This document shows positions 20,435 through 30,625 of a stretch of 43,846 nucleotides of DNA, one piece after another. How positions within the stretch are numbered: the first letter of the stretch is position 1; each line of letters starts with the position of its first letter. Made by a program: the position numbers and the translations under genes. The notes below the pieces were generated by a model that saw only the letters and a list, made by a program, of their open reading frames with translations, did not search any database and was not told the DNA's origin. The stretch is from Xanthobacteraceae bacterium (GTDB lineage: Bacteria; Pseudomonadota; Alphaproteobacteria; Rhizobiales; Xanthobacteraceae): assembly GCA_022844485.1 (NCBI GenBank), contig JALHLQ010000031.1, positions 1-43,846 of the forward strand. The letters run 5' to 3'.

Positions 20435-20911
20435 ATGCCGAAGTTTTCGACGAGCCGCCGTGTCCGTCACTCGGCGGCGGATATGTTCGACCTCGTCGCC
20501 GACATGGGAAACTACCCGCTCTTTGTCCCGCTCTGCGAATCTCTGCGCGTCAGTCGACGTGCCACGAAAGGGGAGGGGGTCGAGACTGCACTTTCGGAGA
20601 TGACGGTCGCCTACAAGTTCTTGCGCGAGACCTTCACAACATTCGTGACGATGGATCGGCCGCGTCTGCAAATTCACGTCGAATACCTCGACGGACCCTT
20701 CAGCCACTTGGAGAACCGCTGGACCTTCAAGCCTGTGTCTGAGCGCTCGTGCGACGTTGAGTTCTTTATTTCCTACGAATTTCGAAGCCGCACGCTGGCG
20801 TTTCTGATGGGCGCAATGTTCGAGACCGCTTTTCGCAAATTCGCGGATGCCTTCGAGCGGCGCGCCGACGTGGTGTATTCGCGTAGGACGCGCTCAGCCG
20901 CGGGCGGCTAG
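20435..20911 (+). CDS. Coq10/RatA-type START-domain protein
   Basis: This 158-residue single-domain polyketide cyclase/START-like protein has the Coq10 signatures VRHSAADMFDLVADMGNYPLFVPLCESLRV and GPFSHLENRWTF. Homologues bind ubiquinone-type lipids and aid respiratory quinone function; the RatA name comes from a toxin report in E. coli. No antitoxin partner is visible, so a toxin role is unlikely here. It starts two bases after lipA, and its last 18 bases overlap the end of the convergent cinA. Confidence 0.9.
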   Translation: MPKFSTSRRVRHSAADMFDLVADMGNYPLFVPLCESLRVSRRATKGEGVETALSEMTVAYKFLRETFTTFVTMDRPRLQIHVEYLDGPFSHLENRWTFKPVSERSCDVEFFISYEFRSRTLAFLMGAMFETAFRKFADAFERRADVVYSRRTRSAAGG

Positions 20912-21391
20912 GCGCTCCAGCATGGACAGAGCGTCTAGAACCGTGAGCCTGCGGACGAGACTGCGCCCGATTTCGCCGTAGCGTCTTGCGTCCTCCACCA
21001 GAGTGCCTGTCTTTGTCGCGGCAGCGAAATGCACCAAGCCGACCGGCTTCTCCGCCGATCCGCCGCCTGGTCCGGCAACGCCCGTCACGGCGATGACGAG
21101 ATCGGCGCCGGAACGGGCCAGGGCTCCGTTGGCCATCGCAGCAGCCGTTTCGCGGCTGACCGCGCCATGTTTCTGCAGCGTGGCCGCGGACACGCCGAGC
21201 ATCTCCCTCTTCGCCATATTCGAATAGGTGACGAAGCCGCGATCAACGACCTCCGAGGATCCGGCGATCTCGGTCAGCGCGCCGGCGATCAGCCCGCCGG
21301 TGCAGGATTCGGCCGTAGCAAGCTTCAGTTTCCGGATACGGCATGCGTCGAGCACGCGCGCAGCCGCCGAGCGGACCTCGTCGTCCATCAT
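20894..21391 (-). CDS. CinA C-terminal-domain protein (NMN amidohydrolase family)
   Basis: This 165-residue stand-alone CinA C-domain carries [24 protein letters not shown], with the family's catalytic-site serine/threonine region, and [23 protein letters not shown]. Proteins of this type deamidate nicotinamide mononucleotide in pyridine nucleotide salvage. The N-terminal nucleotidase domain of full CinA is absent. The ATG at 21391 overlaps the ispDF stop (ATGA), so the pair is translationally coupled; an ATG at 21388 is also possible. A longer open frame continues upstream but only shadows ispDF. Confidence 0.93.
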   Translation of the reverse strand: MMDDEVRSAAARVLDACRIRKLKLATAESCTGGLIAGALTEIAGSSEVVDRGFVTYSNMAKREMLGVSAATLQKHGAVSRETAAAMANGALARSGADLVIAVTGVAGPGGGSAEKPVGLVHFAAATKTGTLVEDARRYGEIGRSLVRRLTVLDALSMLERLAARG

Positions 21392-22563
21392 GGCTCGCTC
21401 CAGGGAAGCCGAATCGTGGCGGTCGCGAACGCGGCAATGCCTTCGCCGCGGCCGATGAACCCAAGCTTCTCGTTCGTCGTCGCCTTGATTGCGACGCGGG
21501 TCACCGGCAGAGACGCGATCTCGGCAATGCGTGTTCGCAGGGCGTCGCGATACGGTCCGATACGCGGCTCTTCGCACAGAAGCGTGGCGTCCAAATGGGC
21601 GACCACTCCGCCGCGCAGTCCCACGCGCTCGCAGGCGAAGGCGAGAAAACGGTCGGAGGACGCGCCGCGCCACTGCGGATCGTTCGGCGGGAAATGGACC
21701 CCGATATCGCCCTCGGCCAAGGCGCCGAGCACGGCATCGGTCAGCGCGTGCAGAAGCACGTCGGCATCGGAGTGGCCGGCGAGGCCGCGGGCGTGCGGAA
21801 TGCGGACGCCTCCGAGCATAACGTGATCGCCCGGGCCGAATGCATGCACGTCGTAACCGTTGGCGGTCCGAATATCGGAGAGGCCTGACAGCAGTGTAAT
21901 CTCGGCGCGCGCGAAGTCGTCGACGGTGGTGAGTTTCAGATTGCTTGGCTCCCCTGCAAAGAGAATGACATCGATACCCGCCCATTCGGCCAATGCCGCA
22001 TCATCCGGGAAGTCTACACGGTTGGCCTGGGACGCTGCCCGATGCGCATCCAGCAGTGCACGGAAGCGAAAGGCCTGCGGCGTCTGCACGGCGCGCAACG
22101 AAGCCCGATCAAGGGTTGCGGTGACGCGGTCGCCCTCGACTACCTTGACAGTGTCAAGGATCGGAACGGCGGGTATCGCAGCGTCTGAAAGGCGTAACGC
22201 GGCGATCGCGCGCGACACCAGCGCGTCCGAGGCAAAGGGCCGTGCGGCGTCGTGGACGAGCACAAGCTCCGGCTCGATTGCGGCAAGCGCCTCCAAGCCC
22301 GTGCGGACAGATTCCTGACGCGTTGCGCCCCCCCAGACCGGAGCCAAGACGTCGAGACCTGTTGCGGCCTGCTCAAATCGCGTCGTGTCATCCGCGTGGA
22401 TGACCGGTTGGACAAGGTCGACTTCCGGATGGCGGTGAAAAAGCCGCAGGGCACGGGTCAACGCCGGGATTCCGAGGAGTGGGCGGTATTGCTTAGGCAA
22501 ATCCCCTCCGGCCCGCTCCCCCCGACCGGCGGCGACCACAATCGCAGCGACTGCAATGCCCAT
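21388..22563 (-). CDS. ispDF: bifunctional IspD/IspF of the MEP isoprenoid pathway
   Basis: This 391-residue fusion joins two non-consecutive MEP steps. IspD (about 1-225) is the cytidylyltransferase making CDP-methylerythritol, with [18 protein letters not shown] at its nucleotide site and LVHDAARPF. IspF (about 232-391) cyclises CDP-methylerythritol 2-phosphate, with the metal-site GYDVHAF and [14 protein letters not shown]. The fusion is typical of many alphaproteobacteria. The ATG at 22563 is preferred because AAGGG lies 5-9 bases upstream and the IspD fold starts there; the frame is open to 22593. Confidence 0.97.
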   Translation of the reverse strand: MGIAVAAIVVAAGRGERAGGDLPKQYRPLLGIPALTRALRLFHRHPEVDLVQPVIHADDTTRFEQAATGLDVLAPVWGGATRQESVRTGLEALAAIEPELVLVHDAARPFASDALVSRAIAALRLSDAAIPAVPILDTVKVVEGDRVTATLDRASLRAVQTPQAFRFRALLDAHRAASQANRVDFPDDAALAEWAGIDVILFAGEPSNLKLTTVDDFARAEITLLSGLSDIRTANGYDVHAFGPGDHVMLGGVRIPHARGLAGHSDADVLLHALTDAVLGALAEGDIGVHFPPNDPQWRGASSDRFLAFACERVGLRGGVVAHLDATLLCEEPRIGPYRDALRTRIAEIASLPVTRVAIKATTNEKLGFIGRGEGIAAFATATIRLPWSEP

Positions 22564-22640
22564 TTCTGCCCTTCGGCCGTCACTTCGCTCCACCCTACGA
22601 ATTCTCGCCGCTGCTCACAAACAGCTCATTTTGCGTCGCA

Positions 22641-22654
22641 CCCACTTGCGTGGG
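22641..22654. promoter_or_regulatory. short hairpin between ispDF and dusB
   Basis: CCCAC and GTGGG surround a TTGC loop in the 139-base divergent gap. This 5-bp stem could be an operator or part of either leader; no regulator can be assigned. Confidence 0.25.
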
Positions 22655-22702
22655 CCACGGTAATGGTTAAACTATGGGCAACAATATTGATGCCTAAAAC
22701 TT

Positions 22703-23734
22703 ATGCAACAACAACGAAACCGGCTCACAGACGCGCTCCAGATCGGCTGCCTCCGGCTGGCCAACCGGGTTGTGCTTGCGCCCATGTCGGGGATCACGGA
22801 TGCACCGTTCCGGCGGCTGGTCGCAAGGCTCGGCGCAGGCCTTGTGGTCTCGGAAATGACGCCCGGCGATGCGCTCGCCAGTGGAGACCAAGAGGCTCGA
22901 TTGCGCGCCGAGGGGCAAGGCGTCGGTCTTCACGTTGTCCAGCTCGCCGGCTGTGAAGCCCGATGGATGGCGGAGGGCGCCCGTATCGCGGAGGCCAGCG
23001 GGGCCGACATCATCGACATCAACATGGGCTGCCCAGCGAAGCGCGTGACAAACGGCTATGCGGGTTCGGCCTTGATGCGCGAACCGGATCTGGCGCTCTC
23101 GCTCGTCGAAGCGACGGTAAAAGCAGTGAGCGTGCCGGTCACGATAAAGATGCGCCTCGGCTGGGACGCATCGTCGATCAATGCCCCCGAACTCGCGCGA
23201 CGCGCAACGGCTGCCGGCGTGCAGTTGGTGACGGTGCATGGACGGACGCGCTGCCAGTTCTATGAGGGCAAGGCCGATTGGCCAGCCATTCGCGCAGTGA
23301 AAGATGCCGTGACGATACCGGTCATCGCCAATGGGGATGTCAGGGCGTTCGCGGACGCCGACCTTGCACTCTCACAGTCCGGAGCGGACGGCCTCATGGT
23401 TGGCCGCGGCGCCCAAGGGCGCCCCTGGTTGCCAGGGCAGCTCGCACGCTATCTCGAGACCGGCACGCGAGAGGCTGAGCCTAGCCTCGACCGACAACGC
23501 CTCTGGTGTCTGACGCTCTATGAGGAGATGGTCACGCATTACGGTAGCATCGGCGCGCGTCATGCGCGCAAGCATCTCGGCTGGTTTCTCGATGTTGCAG
23601 CAGCGCGCGCGTGCGCGCCAGCGGAGATGCGGGTCTTGGCCCGCCGGCGTGTGCTGACCGGCGATAATCCGAGGCAGGTTCTTCGCGATCTGAACCACGC
23701 TTACGACGCTTTTCAATGGCGGACCGCAGCATGA
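22703..23734 (+). CDS. dusB: tRNA-dihydrouridine synthase (NifR3-type)
   Basis: DusB is an FMN enzyme that reduces uridines in the tRNA D-loop. The 343-residue product opens its TIM barrel with [18 protein letters not shown] and has the catalytic Cys110 in [43 protein letters not shown] and VIANGDV follow, with [14 protein letters not shown] as the phosphate-binding loop. It corresponds to nifR3, which precedes ntrBC in alphaproteobacteria and is co-transcribed with them. Its end overlaps the start of ntrB. Confidence 0.96.
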   Translation: MQQQRNRLTDALQIGCLRLANRVVLAPMSGITDAPFRRLVARLGAGLVVSEMTPGDALASGDQEARLRAEGQGVGLHVVQLAGCEARWMAEGARIAEASGADIIDINMGCPAKRVTNGYAGSALMREPDLALSLVEATVKAVSVPVTIKMRLGWDASSINAPELARRATAAGVQLVTVHGRTRCQFYEGKADWPAIRAVKDAVTIPVIANGDVRAFADADLALSQSGADGLMVGRGAQGRPWLPGQLARYLETGTREAEPSLDRQRLWCLTLYEEMVTHYGSIGARHARKHLGWFLDVAAARACAPAEMRVLARRRVLTGDNPRQVLRDLNHAYDAFQWRTAA

Positions 23735-24858
23735 ACCGAGTCCAAGCCGCCTTCGCGGCGGCGAGCCAGCCGTCCGACTTTATCCTTAACGCGCTGCCTC
23801 ATCCGGTTCTGCTGGTCGGCGACGACGGACGGATCAGCGAAGCCAATGCGGCGGCGGAAGACTTCTTCGCGGCATCGCTGCCGGTTCTGCGGCGACACCG
23901 CATTCACGATTTTGTGCCGTTTGGCAGCCCACTTTTGTCGCTGATCGAACAGGTGCGTGCGCGTCCGGCCCCCGTTAACGAATACAAGGTGGATCTCTCC
24001 ACCCCCCGTACTCCGGGCGATCGCATCGTGGATCTCCACGTGGCGCCTGTCCCGGAGCGAACCGGCCATGTGGTCGTCATGCTGCAGGAGCGCACCATCG
24101 CCGACAAGATGGACCGCCAGCTGACGCATCGGGGTGCGACGCGTTCGGTGATTGCGCTGGCCGCCATGCTTGCGCACGAAATCAAGAACCCGCTGTCTGG
24201 TATTCGGGGAGCGGCGCAGCTCCTCGAGCAGTCGGCAAGCGACGATGATCGCACGCTGACGCGACTGATTTGCGACGAGGCGGATCGCATCGTGAAACTC
24301 GTGGACCGGATGGAGGTGTTCACCGACGAGCGCCCCGTCGAACGCCAGCCGATCAACATTCACGTCGTTCTCGATCATGTCCGTACTTTGGCTCAGAGCG
24401 GGTTCGCGCGTAACATCAAGTTCACGAAGGATTACGATCCATCGCTCCCTCCGGTGCTCGCCAACCGCGACCAGCTTGTGCAGGTGTTTCTGAATTTGGT
24501 GAAGAACGCGGCGGAGGCGATCGGGGAAGGTGCGGCGGACGCTCATATCGAGCTCACGACGGCTTTTCGCCCCGGCGTGCGTTTGTCGGTGCCCGGAAGC
24601 CGCGCGCGCGTCTCGCTGCCGCTCGAGTTTTGCGTCAAGGACAACGGGCCCGGCGTTCCAGCCGATTTGCTGCCGCACCTGTTCGATCCATTCGTGACGA
24701 CCAAGGCGAGCGGTACAGGACTGGGTCTTGCCCTTGCCGCGAAGATCATCGGTGATCATGGCGGCATCATCGAATGCGAATCGCAACCGCGCCATACGGT
24801 CTTTCGCATCCTGATGCCGATGTTCGCGGACCACGAGACGCCGTTAGCGGTGGATTAG
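23716..24858 (+). CDS. ntrB: nitrogen regulation sensor kinase/phosphatase NtrB
   Basis: NtrB (GlnL) phosphorylates or dephosphorylates NtrC according to PII signalling of nitrogen status. The 380-residue cytosolic protein has a PAS domain (about 20-130). The H-box is [25 protein letters not shown] with the phosphoacceptor near His154. The ATPase lobe contains [23 protein letters not shown] and TGLGLALA. The ATG at 23716 overlaps dusB by 19 bases; a second ATG at 23731 would give a tighter ATGA overlap and five fewer residues. Either way it is coupled to dusB. Confidence 0.96.
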   Translation: MADRSMNRVQAAFAAASQPSDFILNALPHPVLLVGDDGRISEANAAAEDFFAASLPVLRRHRIHDFVPFGSPLLSLIEQVRARPAPVNEYKVDLSTPRTPGDRIVDLHVAPVPERTGHVVVMLQERTIADKMDRQLTHRGATRSVIALAAMLAHEIKNPLSGIRGAAQLLEQSASDDDRTLTRLICDEADRIVKLVDRMEVFTDERPVERQPINIHVVLDHVRTLAQSGFARNIKFTKDYDPSLPPVLANRDQLVQVFLNLVKNAAEAIGEGAADAHIELTTAFRPGVRLSVPGSRARVSLPLEFCVKDNGPGVPADLLPHLFDPFVTTKASGTGLGLALAAKIIGDHGGIIECESQPRHTVFRILMPMFADHETPLAVD

Positions 24859-24868
24859 AGAGGTGCCG

Positions 24869-26311
24869 ATGCCCGTGGGAAACATTTTGGTGGCCGACGA
24901 CGACGGAGCCATTCGCACTGTGCTCAACCAGGCGCTCTCGCGCGCAGGTTACGAAGTCCGCTCCACCAGCAATGCGGCCACGCTCTGGCGCTGGGTCAGC
25001 CAAGGGGACGGCGATCTCGTCATCACTGACGTCGTGATGCCGGATGAGAACGCCTTTGATCTGCTCCCGCGGATCAAGAAGCTCAGGCCCAACCTGCCCA
25101 TCATCGTGATGAGCGCACAGAATACGTTCATGACCGCAATTCGCGCATCCGAACGCGGTGCCTATGAATACCTGCCGAAGCCATTCGATTTAAAGGAATT
25201 GATTGCGATCGTTGGTCGAGCTCTGTCGGAGCCAAAGACCGCTCCACAAGACGTCGCCAAAGCAGAAGAGCCAGAGGCCATTCCGCTGGTCGGCCGCTCT
25301 GCGGCGATGCAGGAGATCTATCGTCTGCTGGCGCGGTTGATGCAAACAGATTTGACGGTGATGATCAGCGGCGAGTCCGGGACCGGCAAGGAACTTGTCG
25401 CGAGGGCGCTTCACGACTACGGCAAACGCCGCGGTGGCCCGTTTGTCGCCGTCAACATGGCGGCAATCCCGCGCGATCTCATCGAGTCAGAACTCTTTGG
25501 ACATGAGAAAGGCGCGTTCACGGGTGCAAACGCGCGAAGCTCCGGGCGCTTCGAACAGGCTGAGGGAGGCACGCTGTTTCTCGATGAGATCGGCGACATG
25601 CCGATGGAAGCGCAGACGCGGCTGCTCCGCGTGCTGCAGCAAGGAGAATACACGACCGTCGGCGGGCGCACGCCCATCAAAACCGATGTGCGGATCATCG
25701 CCGCGACGAACAAGGACCTGCGCATTCTCATTCAGCAGGGCCTTTTCCGCGAGGACTTGTTTTTTCGCCTGAATGTCGTGCCGATCCGGATACCGCCCTT
25801 GCGTGAGCGCGTTGACGACATCCCGGATCTCGTGCGTCATTTTTTTGCCCAGAGCGAGCGCGAAGGTCTCCCGGCCAAGCACGTGGATCATGGTGCACTA
25901 GAACAGATGAAGCGCTACCGGTGGCCCGGCAATGTTCGCGAGCTGGAGAATCTCATCAGGCGCCTCGCTGCCCTTTATCCTCACGAAACAATCACATCGA
26001 ATGTCATCGAAGCGGAATTGTCCGAACCAGACGTTACCCCGGTCTTGGACGAGGACAGTTCCGACGAGACGCTGAGCGGCGCCGTCGAGCGTTACCTCAG
26101 CCGCTATTTTGCGGCCTATCCGGACGGACAGCCCCCTCCGGGGCTTTACCACCGCATTCTGCGTGACATCGAGCAACCTTTGCTTGCGGCCACGCTGGCG
26201 GCGACCCGCGGCAACCAGATTCGGGCTGCGGACCTCCTCGGAGTGAACCGGAATACGCTACGAAAGAAAATCCGGGATCTGAATGTAAAGGTCATCCGTT
26301 CCGCCTCCTAA
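24869..26311 (+). CDS. ntrC: nitrogen regulation response regulator NtrC
   Basis: NtrC activates sigma-54 promoters of nitrogen assimilation genes. The 480-residue product has a receiver domain with phosphorylation site Asp54 in ITDVVMPD and Lys in LPKPFDL. The AAA+ domain has Walker A GESGTGKE, the sigma-54 contact loop GAFTGA (215-220) and Walker [13 protein letters not shown]. The C-terminal Fis-type helix-turn-helix is [20 protein letters not shown]. The ATG at 24869 is five bases after GAGAGG; an in-frame GTG at 24863 is less likely. It starts ten bases after ntrB. Confidence 0.97.
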   Translation: MPVGNILVADDDGAIRTVLNQALSRAGYEVRSTSNAATLWRWVSQGDGDLVITDVVMPDENAFDLLPRIKKLRPNLPIIVMSAQNTFMTAIRASERGAYEYLPKPFDLKELIAIVGRALSEPKTAPQDVAKAEEPEAIPLVGRSAAMQEIYRLLARLMQTDLTVMISGESGTGKELVARALHDYGKRRGGPFVAVNMAAIPRDLIESELFGHEKGAFTGANARSSGRFEQAEGGTLFLDEIGDMPMEAQTRLLRVLQQGEYTTVGGRTPIKTDVRIIAATNKDLRILIQQGLFREDLFFRLNVVPIRIPPLRERVDDIPDLVRHFFAQSEREGLPAKHVDHGALEQMKRYRWPGNVRELENLIRRLAALYPHETITSNVIEAELSEPDVTPVLDEDSSDETLSGAVERYLSRYFAAYPDGQPPPGLYHRILRDIEQPLLAATLAATRGNQIRAADLLGVNRNTLRKKIRDLNVKVIRSAS

Positions 26312-26335
26312 ACGTTCTGCTGTGCAGGATGGTGT

Positions 26336-26365
26336 GTTGCCGCTGAATTGTCTCAATTCGGCAAC
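26336..26365 (+). terminator. strong bulged hairpin between ntrC and ntrY
   Basis: The right arm CAATTCGGCAAC (26354-26365) pairs with 26336-26350 over 12 bp, leaving a three-base bulge and a TCT loop. It starts 24 bases after the ntrC stop and 83 bases before ntrY. No U-run follows, so it could be a weak terminator, an mRNA-stability element or a protein site between the ntrBC and ntrYX operons. Confidence 0.45.
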
Positions 26366-26447
26366 AATGTTGTAGAAAAGCACCAGTCTGGCGTCTGACA
26401 GGGGGGCGTCAAACAGCATTTTCCGCCCGATTTGGCCGTCACGGCAC

Positions 26448-28703
26448 ATGACCACCATGGACGACGCTGCAATGGCGCGAGCCCTTTCGGGCGCGCCGGC
26501 GCCCCGTGTGGCTGCCGGGGTGCTCGGGCCATCTGTCGTCATCTTGGCCCTGCTGTCGGCGGCTGCCACCTTCTTTGTGCTGGCCGGCCTGACGCCGATC
26601 CTGCCCACGCACCAGGTCGTTGTGAGCCTGCTCCTCGCGAACGCCGTGACCGTCACCGGGCTCCTCGCCATCATTGGACGCGAGGTCTGGCACATGATCC
26701 AGGCCCGGCGTCGCGGGCGGGCCGCGGCCCGCCTGCACGTGCGCATCGTCGGGCTTTTTTCGGTGATCGCGGCCGTCCCGGCCATTCTGGTCTCGATGGT
26801 CGCCACCGTCACGCTCGATCGCGGGCTCGATCGCTGGCTGTCGGCGCGCACCCGCGTGCTGATCGGAAACGCGGTGACGGTCGCCGAGATGTATGTCGGC
26901 GAACATGCCGCCGTGATTCGGCGCGACATCCTGGCCATGGCGCACGACATTTCGCGCGCGAAGGTATTGTTCGATGACGATCGCGAACGCTTTCGGCAAT
27001 ACTTCGTGGCGCAGGCGACGGTACGAGGATTGCCGACCGCGCTGATCATCAAGGACGATCTCAGCATCATCGAACGTGCCGAGGTTCAAGCGGGCCGCGA
27101 TTATGTTCCGCCATCGAGCGCCGCGCTGAGCAATGTCCTGGAGACCGAACCGACCGTTGCGCTGCTCAATGATGCAAAACTCGTCGCCGCCCTCATCCGT
27201 CTCCGCGGCTACGACGACGCATTTCTCTATGTGGCCCGATCGTTCGATCCACGGGTCGTTGCGCAACTGCAAGCGACGCGCGAGAGCGTTGCCGAATACG
27301 CAAGTCTCGAAGCGCGACGCTTGGGCGTGCAGGTCGCTTTTGCCCTCATGTACACGGTGATCGCACTCATCGTTCTGCTTTCGGCAGTCTGGATCGGCCT
27401 TGATTTCGCCAACCGCCTCGTTGCGCCGATCCGCCGCCTTATCGGGGCGGCTAGTCTCGTCTCCACCGGCAACCTGCATGTGCAAGTACCCATCCGTCGC
27501 AGGGAAGGGGACCTTGCTCAACTCGGCGAGACTTTCAACAAAATGACACAAGAGTTGCGCACACAGCGCGACGATATCGTCAGGGCGCGCGACGTCATCG
27601 ACAGCCGCCGTCGATTCACCGAAGCGGTTCTTTCCGGGGCCAGTGCAGGAGTGATTGGCGTGGATGCCGAGGGGCGCATCACCATTTTGAATCGATCCGC
27701 AGAAAAGCTAATCGGTCTTTCGGAATCCGCCACCTTGGGCAAGCCGCTGACGGAAATGCTTCCTGAACTCGAAGAACTATTCACGGAGGCCCGTTCGGGG
27801 CTGCATCGCCTCGTGCAAGGTCAGGTTACGATCAGCCGGAACGAGCGGGAGCGCACCTTGTCCGTTCGTGTGACAACCGAGCAGTCGGCTGCGCCAGAAC
27901 ACGGCTATGTCGTGACCCTCGACGACATCACCGAACTCGTGATCGCTCAGCGGACCTCAGCCTGGGCGGATATAGCGCGCCGCATTGCGCACGAGATCAA
28001 GAATCCGTTGACGCCGATTCAGCTGTCAGCCGAGCGGCTGCGCCGCAAGTACGGCGGGACGATCACCACAGACCGCGCCATCTTCGAGCAGTGCACGGAC
28101 ACGATTGTTCGTCAGGTCGAGGATATCCGGCGCATGGTGGATGAATTTTCACGGTTTGCCCGTATGCCCAAGGCCGTCATAGTGAATGAGGACCTAGCGG
28201 ATACGGTGCGGCAGGTCGTGTTTCTGATGCGCGTGGGACATCCGGACATCGATATCGATCTTCAGCTTGTGCAGGATCCGATGCCGGCGAGCTTTGATCG
28301 CCGCCTGATCTCGCAAGCCCTGACCAACATCGTGAAGAACGCTGCGGAGGCGATCAATGCTGCTCCTCTGGAGCCGGAAAAGAAGGGTAGCATCAAGGTG
28401 GTCGTGACGCGCGAAGGGCCTGACGTCATCATCGACGTGATAGACAATGGAGTTGGGCTACCCCGCGAGAACCGATCGCGTCTGCTTGAACCATACGTCA
28501 CCACGCGAGACAAAGGGACTGGTCTCGGGCTAGCCATTGTGGGCAGGATCCTCGAGGAGCACGGGGGCGGCATCGAATTGTCGGACTCACCGGCGATGGC
28601 CTCCGGGGGCAGGGGGGCGCGCGTGCGGCTCCGCTTCGCTGCGGATCTTCCGGTCTCAAGCGAATCGTCAGCTCAACTCAACAAAGCCGTAAGCGAGGGA
28701 TAG
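26448..28703 (+). CDS. ntrY: membrane sensor kinase NtrY
   Basis: NtrY is the transmembrane kinase of the NtrY/NtrX pair, linked in alphaproteobacteria to nitrate use, redox and envelope functions. The 751-residue product has several N-terminal membrane helices (about 25-115) and an extracytoplasmic sensor region (about 125-290). Another membrane helix (about 300-320) leads to a HAMP domain with NRLVAPIRRLIGAA. A PAS domain follows (about 390-500). The kinase core has His515 in [38 protein letters not shown] and TGLGLAIVGRI. It ends four bases before ntrX. ATG 26448 is used; ATG 26457 is possible. Confidence 0.96.
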   Translation: MTTMDDAAMARALSGAPAPRVAAGVLGPSVVILALLSAAATFFVLAGLTPILPTHQVVVSLLLANAVTVTGLLAIIGREVWHMIQARRRGRAAARLHVRIVGLFSVIAAVPAILVSMVATVTLDRGLDRWLSARTRVLIGNAVTVAEMYVGEHAAVIRRDILAMAHDISRAKVLFDDDRERFRQYFVAQATVRGLPTALIIKDDLSIIERAEVQAGRDYVPPSSAALSNVLETEPTVALLNDAKLVAALIRLRGYDDAFLYVARSFDPRVVAQLQATRESVAEYASLEARRLGVQVAFALMYTVIALIVLLSAVWIGLDFANRLVAPIRRLIGAASLVSTGNLHVQVPIRRREGDLAQLGETFNKMTQELRTQRDDIVRARDVIDSRRRFTEAVLSGASAGVIGVDAEGRITILNRSAEKLIGLSESATLGKPLTEMLPELEELFTEARSGLHRLVQGQVTISRNERERTLSVRVTTEQSAAPEHGYVVTLDDITELVIAQRTSAWADIARRIAHEIKNPLTPIQLSAERLRRKYGGTITTDRAIFEQCTDTIVRQVEDIRRMVDEFSRFARMPKAVIVNEDLADTVRQVVFLMRVGHPDIDIDLQLVQDPMPASFDRRLISQALTNIVKNAAEAINAAPLEPEKKGSIKVVVTREGPDVIIDVIDNGVGLPRENRSRLLEPYVTTRDKGTGLGLAIVGRILEEHGGGIELSDSPAMASGGRGARVRLRFAADLPVSSESSAQLNKAVSEG

Positions 28704-28707
28704 CGTC

Positions 28708-30078
28708 ATGGGGGCCGACATCCTTATCGTCGATGACGAAGCGGACATACGCGAGCTTGTGGCAGGAATTCTGGAAGACGAGGGATTCAGCACGCGCACC
28801 GCACGAGACAGCGACGAAGCGCTTTCAAACATCGCGGCGCGCCGGCCGAACCTTCTCTTTCTCGACATCTGGCTTCAGGGCAGCAAGCTCGATGGTCTTC
28901 AACTGCTCGACATCATCAAACGCGAGCATCCGGACCTGCCGATTGTCATGATCTCGGGTCATGGCAATATCGAAACTGCTGTTACCGCGATCAAGCGCGG
29001 GGCTTACGACTTCATAGAAAAGCCGTTCAAGGCGGATCGGCTTGTGCTTGTTGCAAACAGATCCCTGGAGAACCAGCGCCTCAAGCGCGAGGTGAAGGCG
29101 CTCACGCAACTGGCGCCGCTGCCTAAAGCGGTGGTCGGTCATTCGGCATCTGCAAATCAGCTTCGCTCGACGATCGAGAAAGTGGCCCCGACAAACAGCC
29201 GGGTCATGATCGTCGGCCCTTCAGGTTCGGGCAAAGAGCTTGCGGCGCGGACGATCCATGCGCTTTCCGCGCGGGCGAACGGACCGTTTGTCGTCATCAA
29301 TGCCGCTGCGATCACGCCGGAACGCATGGAAATCGAACTGTTCGGGGTCGAGGCCTCGAACGGATCGCAGGAGCGAAAGATCGGCGCGCTTGAAGAGGGA
29401 CATGGCGGGACTTTGTTCATTGACGAAATCGCGGACATGCCGCGCGAGACGCAGAACAAGATTCTGCGCGTGCTCGTGGATCAAACGTTTCTACGCGTGG
29501 GCGGCTCGACCAAGGTGACGGTCGACGTGCGGGTGATTTCGTCCACGGCGCGCAACATCGAAGCCGAAATAGCCGCCGGCCATTTTCGGGAGGATCTCTA
29601 CCATCGGCTTTCCGTGGTTCCCGTTCGCGTCCCGCCGCTGGCCGAACGCCGCGAAGATGTGCCGGAACTCGTTGAATATTTCATCAATCAGATATCGAAA
29701 GCGACAGGACTGCCGAAACGGCGTGTCGGCGATGACGCGATCGCCGTTCTGCAATCGCATGACTGGCCCGGAAACATCCGGCAGTTGCGCAATAATGTGG
29801 AGCGGTTGATGATCCTCGCGGGCGGTGATCCTGACGCCGTGGTCAGCGCCAATATGCTGCCGCAGGATGTGGGCGCTATGGTGCCCAACATGCCGAACGG
29901 CAATGGAGGCGAGCAGCTTATGGGTCTGCCGCTTCGAGACGCGCGTGAGGCGTTCGAGCGGGAATACCTTATCGCCCAGATCAACCGTTTCGGCGGCAAT
30001 ATTTCACGCACAGCCGAGTTCGTGGGCATGGAGCGTTCTGCGCTCCACCGCAAGCTCAAAGCCCTCGGCATCGGCTGA
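28708..30078 (+). CDS. ntrX: response regulator NtrX
   Basis: NtrX is the partner of NtrY. The 456-residue product has a receiver domain (Asp53 in LFLDIWLQGS, Lys in IEKPFKADR) and an AAA+ domain with Walker A VGPSGSGKE and Walker B GGTLFIDEIADMPRE. The C-terminal Fis-type helix-turn-helix is GGNISRTAEFVGMERSALHRKLKALGI. Where NtrC has GAFTGA, NtrX shows ASNGSQERKIGALEEG, so the sigma-54 contact loop is missing; this is my recollection of NtrX proteins generally. It probably does not activate sigma-54 promoters directly. GAGGGA precedes the ATG. Confidence 0.96.
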   Translation: MGADILIVDDEADIRELVAGILEDEGFSTRTARDSDEALSNIAARRPNLLFLDIWLQGSKLDGLQLLDIIKREHPDLPIVMISGHGNIETAVTAIKRGAYDFIEKPFKADRLVLVANRSLENQRLKREVKALTQLAPLPKAVVGHSASANQLRSTIEKVAPTNSRVMIVGPSGSGKELAARTIHALSARANGPFVVINAAAITPERMEIELFGVEASNGSQERKIGALEEGHGGTLFIDEIADMPRETQNKILRVLVDQTFLRVGGSTKVTVDVRVISSTARNIEAEIAAGHFREDLYHRLSVVPVRVPPLAERREDVPELVEYFINQISKATGLPKRRVGDDAIAVLQSHDWPGNIRQLRNNVERLMILAGGDPDAVVSANMLPQDVGAMVPNMPNGNGGEQLMGLPLRDAREAFEREYLIAQINRFGGNISRTAEFVGMERSALHRKLKALGIG

Positions 30079-30367
30079 CATTGTCAATGGCGGCGCTGTT
30101 GTCCTCGCCCCGCTGGCCTCTCGGTTGCTCAGGCGAGCGAGCAGAATGACTGCAAGTCTTTGACCCAAGACAATTTTTTTACCAGAACTCGGTTGACGCC
30201 GAAGTCGCGCGACCAAGGTGGGGACTTGCGCCTGCCCGTGGCCTGCCGTCTAATGCAGGCTGCTGATCCCCCGTCAGGTTCCGGCTCCAAGCGAGCGAGC
30301 CGACTTGAACAGCTTGAAAAAAGGCAATCGCGGGTAAGGGGCTCGCGAATAGAAACGGACCAAACAA
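30079..30367. other. long intergenic region and probable hfq leader
   Basis: A 289-base stretch between ntrX and hfq with no gene I can support. It contains a small stem after ntrX (CATTG/CAATG near 30080) and a clean stem GCCTGC (30241-30246) with GCAGGC (30255-30260). A T-run lies near 30174-30180 and an A-run near 30318-30323. It probably holds the hfq promoter and an extended 5' leader. Confidence 0.5.
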
Positions 30368-30625
30368 ATGGCGGCTGATCGCTCCCAAAATCTTCAAGAC
30401 ACTTTTCTCAATCATGTTCGAAAGGCGAAGGTTCCCGTCACAATTTTTCTGGTGAACGGGGTCAAACTGCAGGGTGTTGTGACCTGGTTCGATAATTTTT
30501 GTGTGCTTCTGCGTCGCGACGGCCACTCGCAACTTGTCTACAAGCACGCCATATCCACCATCATGCCCGGGCACCCGATTCAACTGTTCGAGGGGGCCGA
30601 AGAAGCTGCGGTGGAAAAAGCCTAA
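30368..30625 (+). CDS. hfq: RNA chaperone Hfq
   Basis: Hfq is the Sm-like hexameric chaperone for sRNA-mRNA pairing. The 85-residue product is full length and nearly canonical. [32 protein letters not shown] is the Sm1 motif, with Gln at position 7-8 and Phe in the proximal-face pocket. [11 protein letters not shown] is Sm2, with the conserved YKHA. It has a short acidic C-terminal tail. In alphaproteobacteria Hfq also affects nitrogen control, which fits its place after ntrYX. hflX follows with no intervening base. Confidence 0.98.
   Translation: MAADRSQNLQDTFLNHVRKAKVPVTIFLVNGVKLQGVVTWFDNFCVLLRRDGHSQLVYKHAISTIMPGHPIQLFEGAEEAAVEKA

Noticed and set aside
20435..20911. Toxin of a toxin-antitoxin pair (RatA annotation)
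   Set aside because: The sequence is a Coq10-type START protein in a lipA operon and no antitoxin is adjacent, so a quinone-related role is more likely.
21392..21985. Upstream extension of the cinA frame
   Set aside because: It only overlaps ispDF out of frame and is Arg-rich; the CinA domain begins at 21391 in an ATGA overlap with ispDF.
23713..24834. 373-codon open frame antisense to ntrB
   Set aside because: A shadow of ntrB; composition is rich in Arg and His and no family features are seen.
26439..27551. 370-codon minus-strand open frame opposite ntrY
   Set aside because: Low-complexity shadow of ntrY with no ribosome-binding site or domains.
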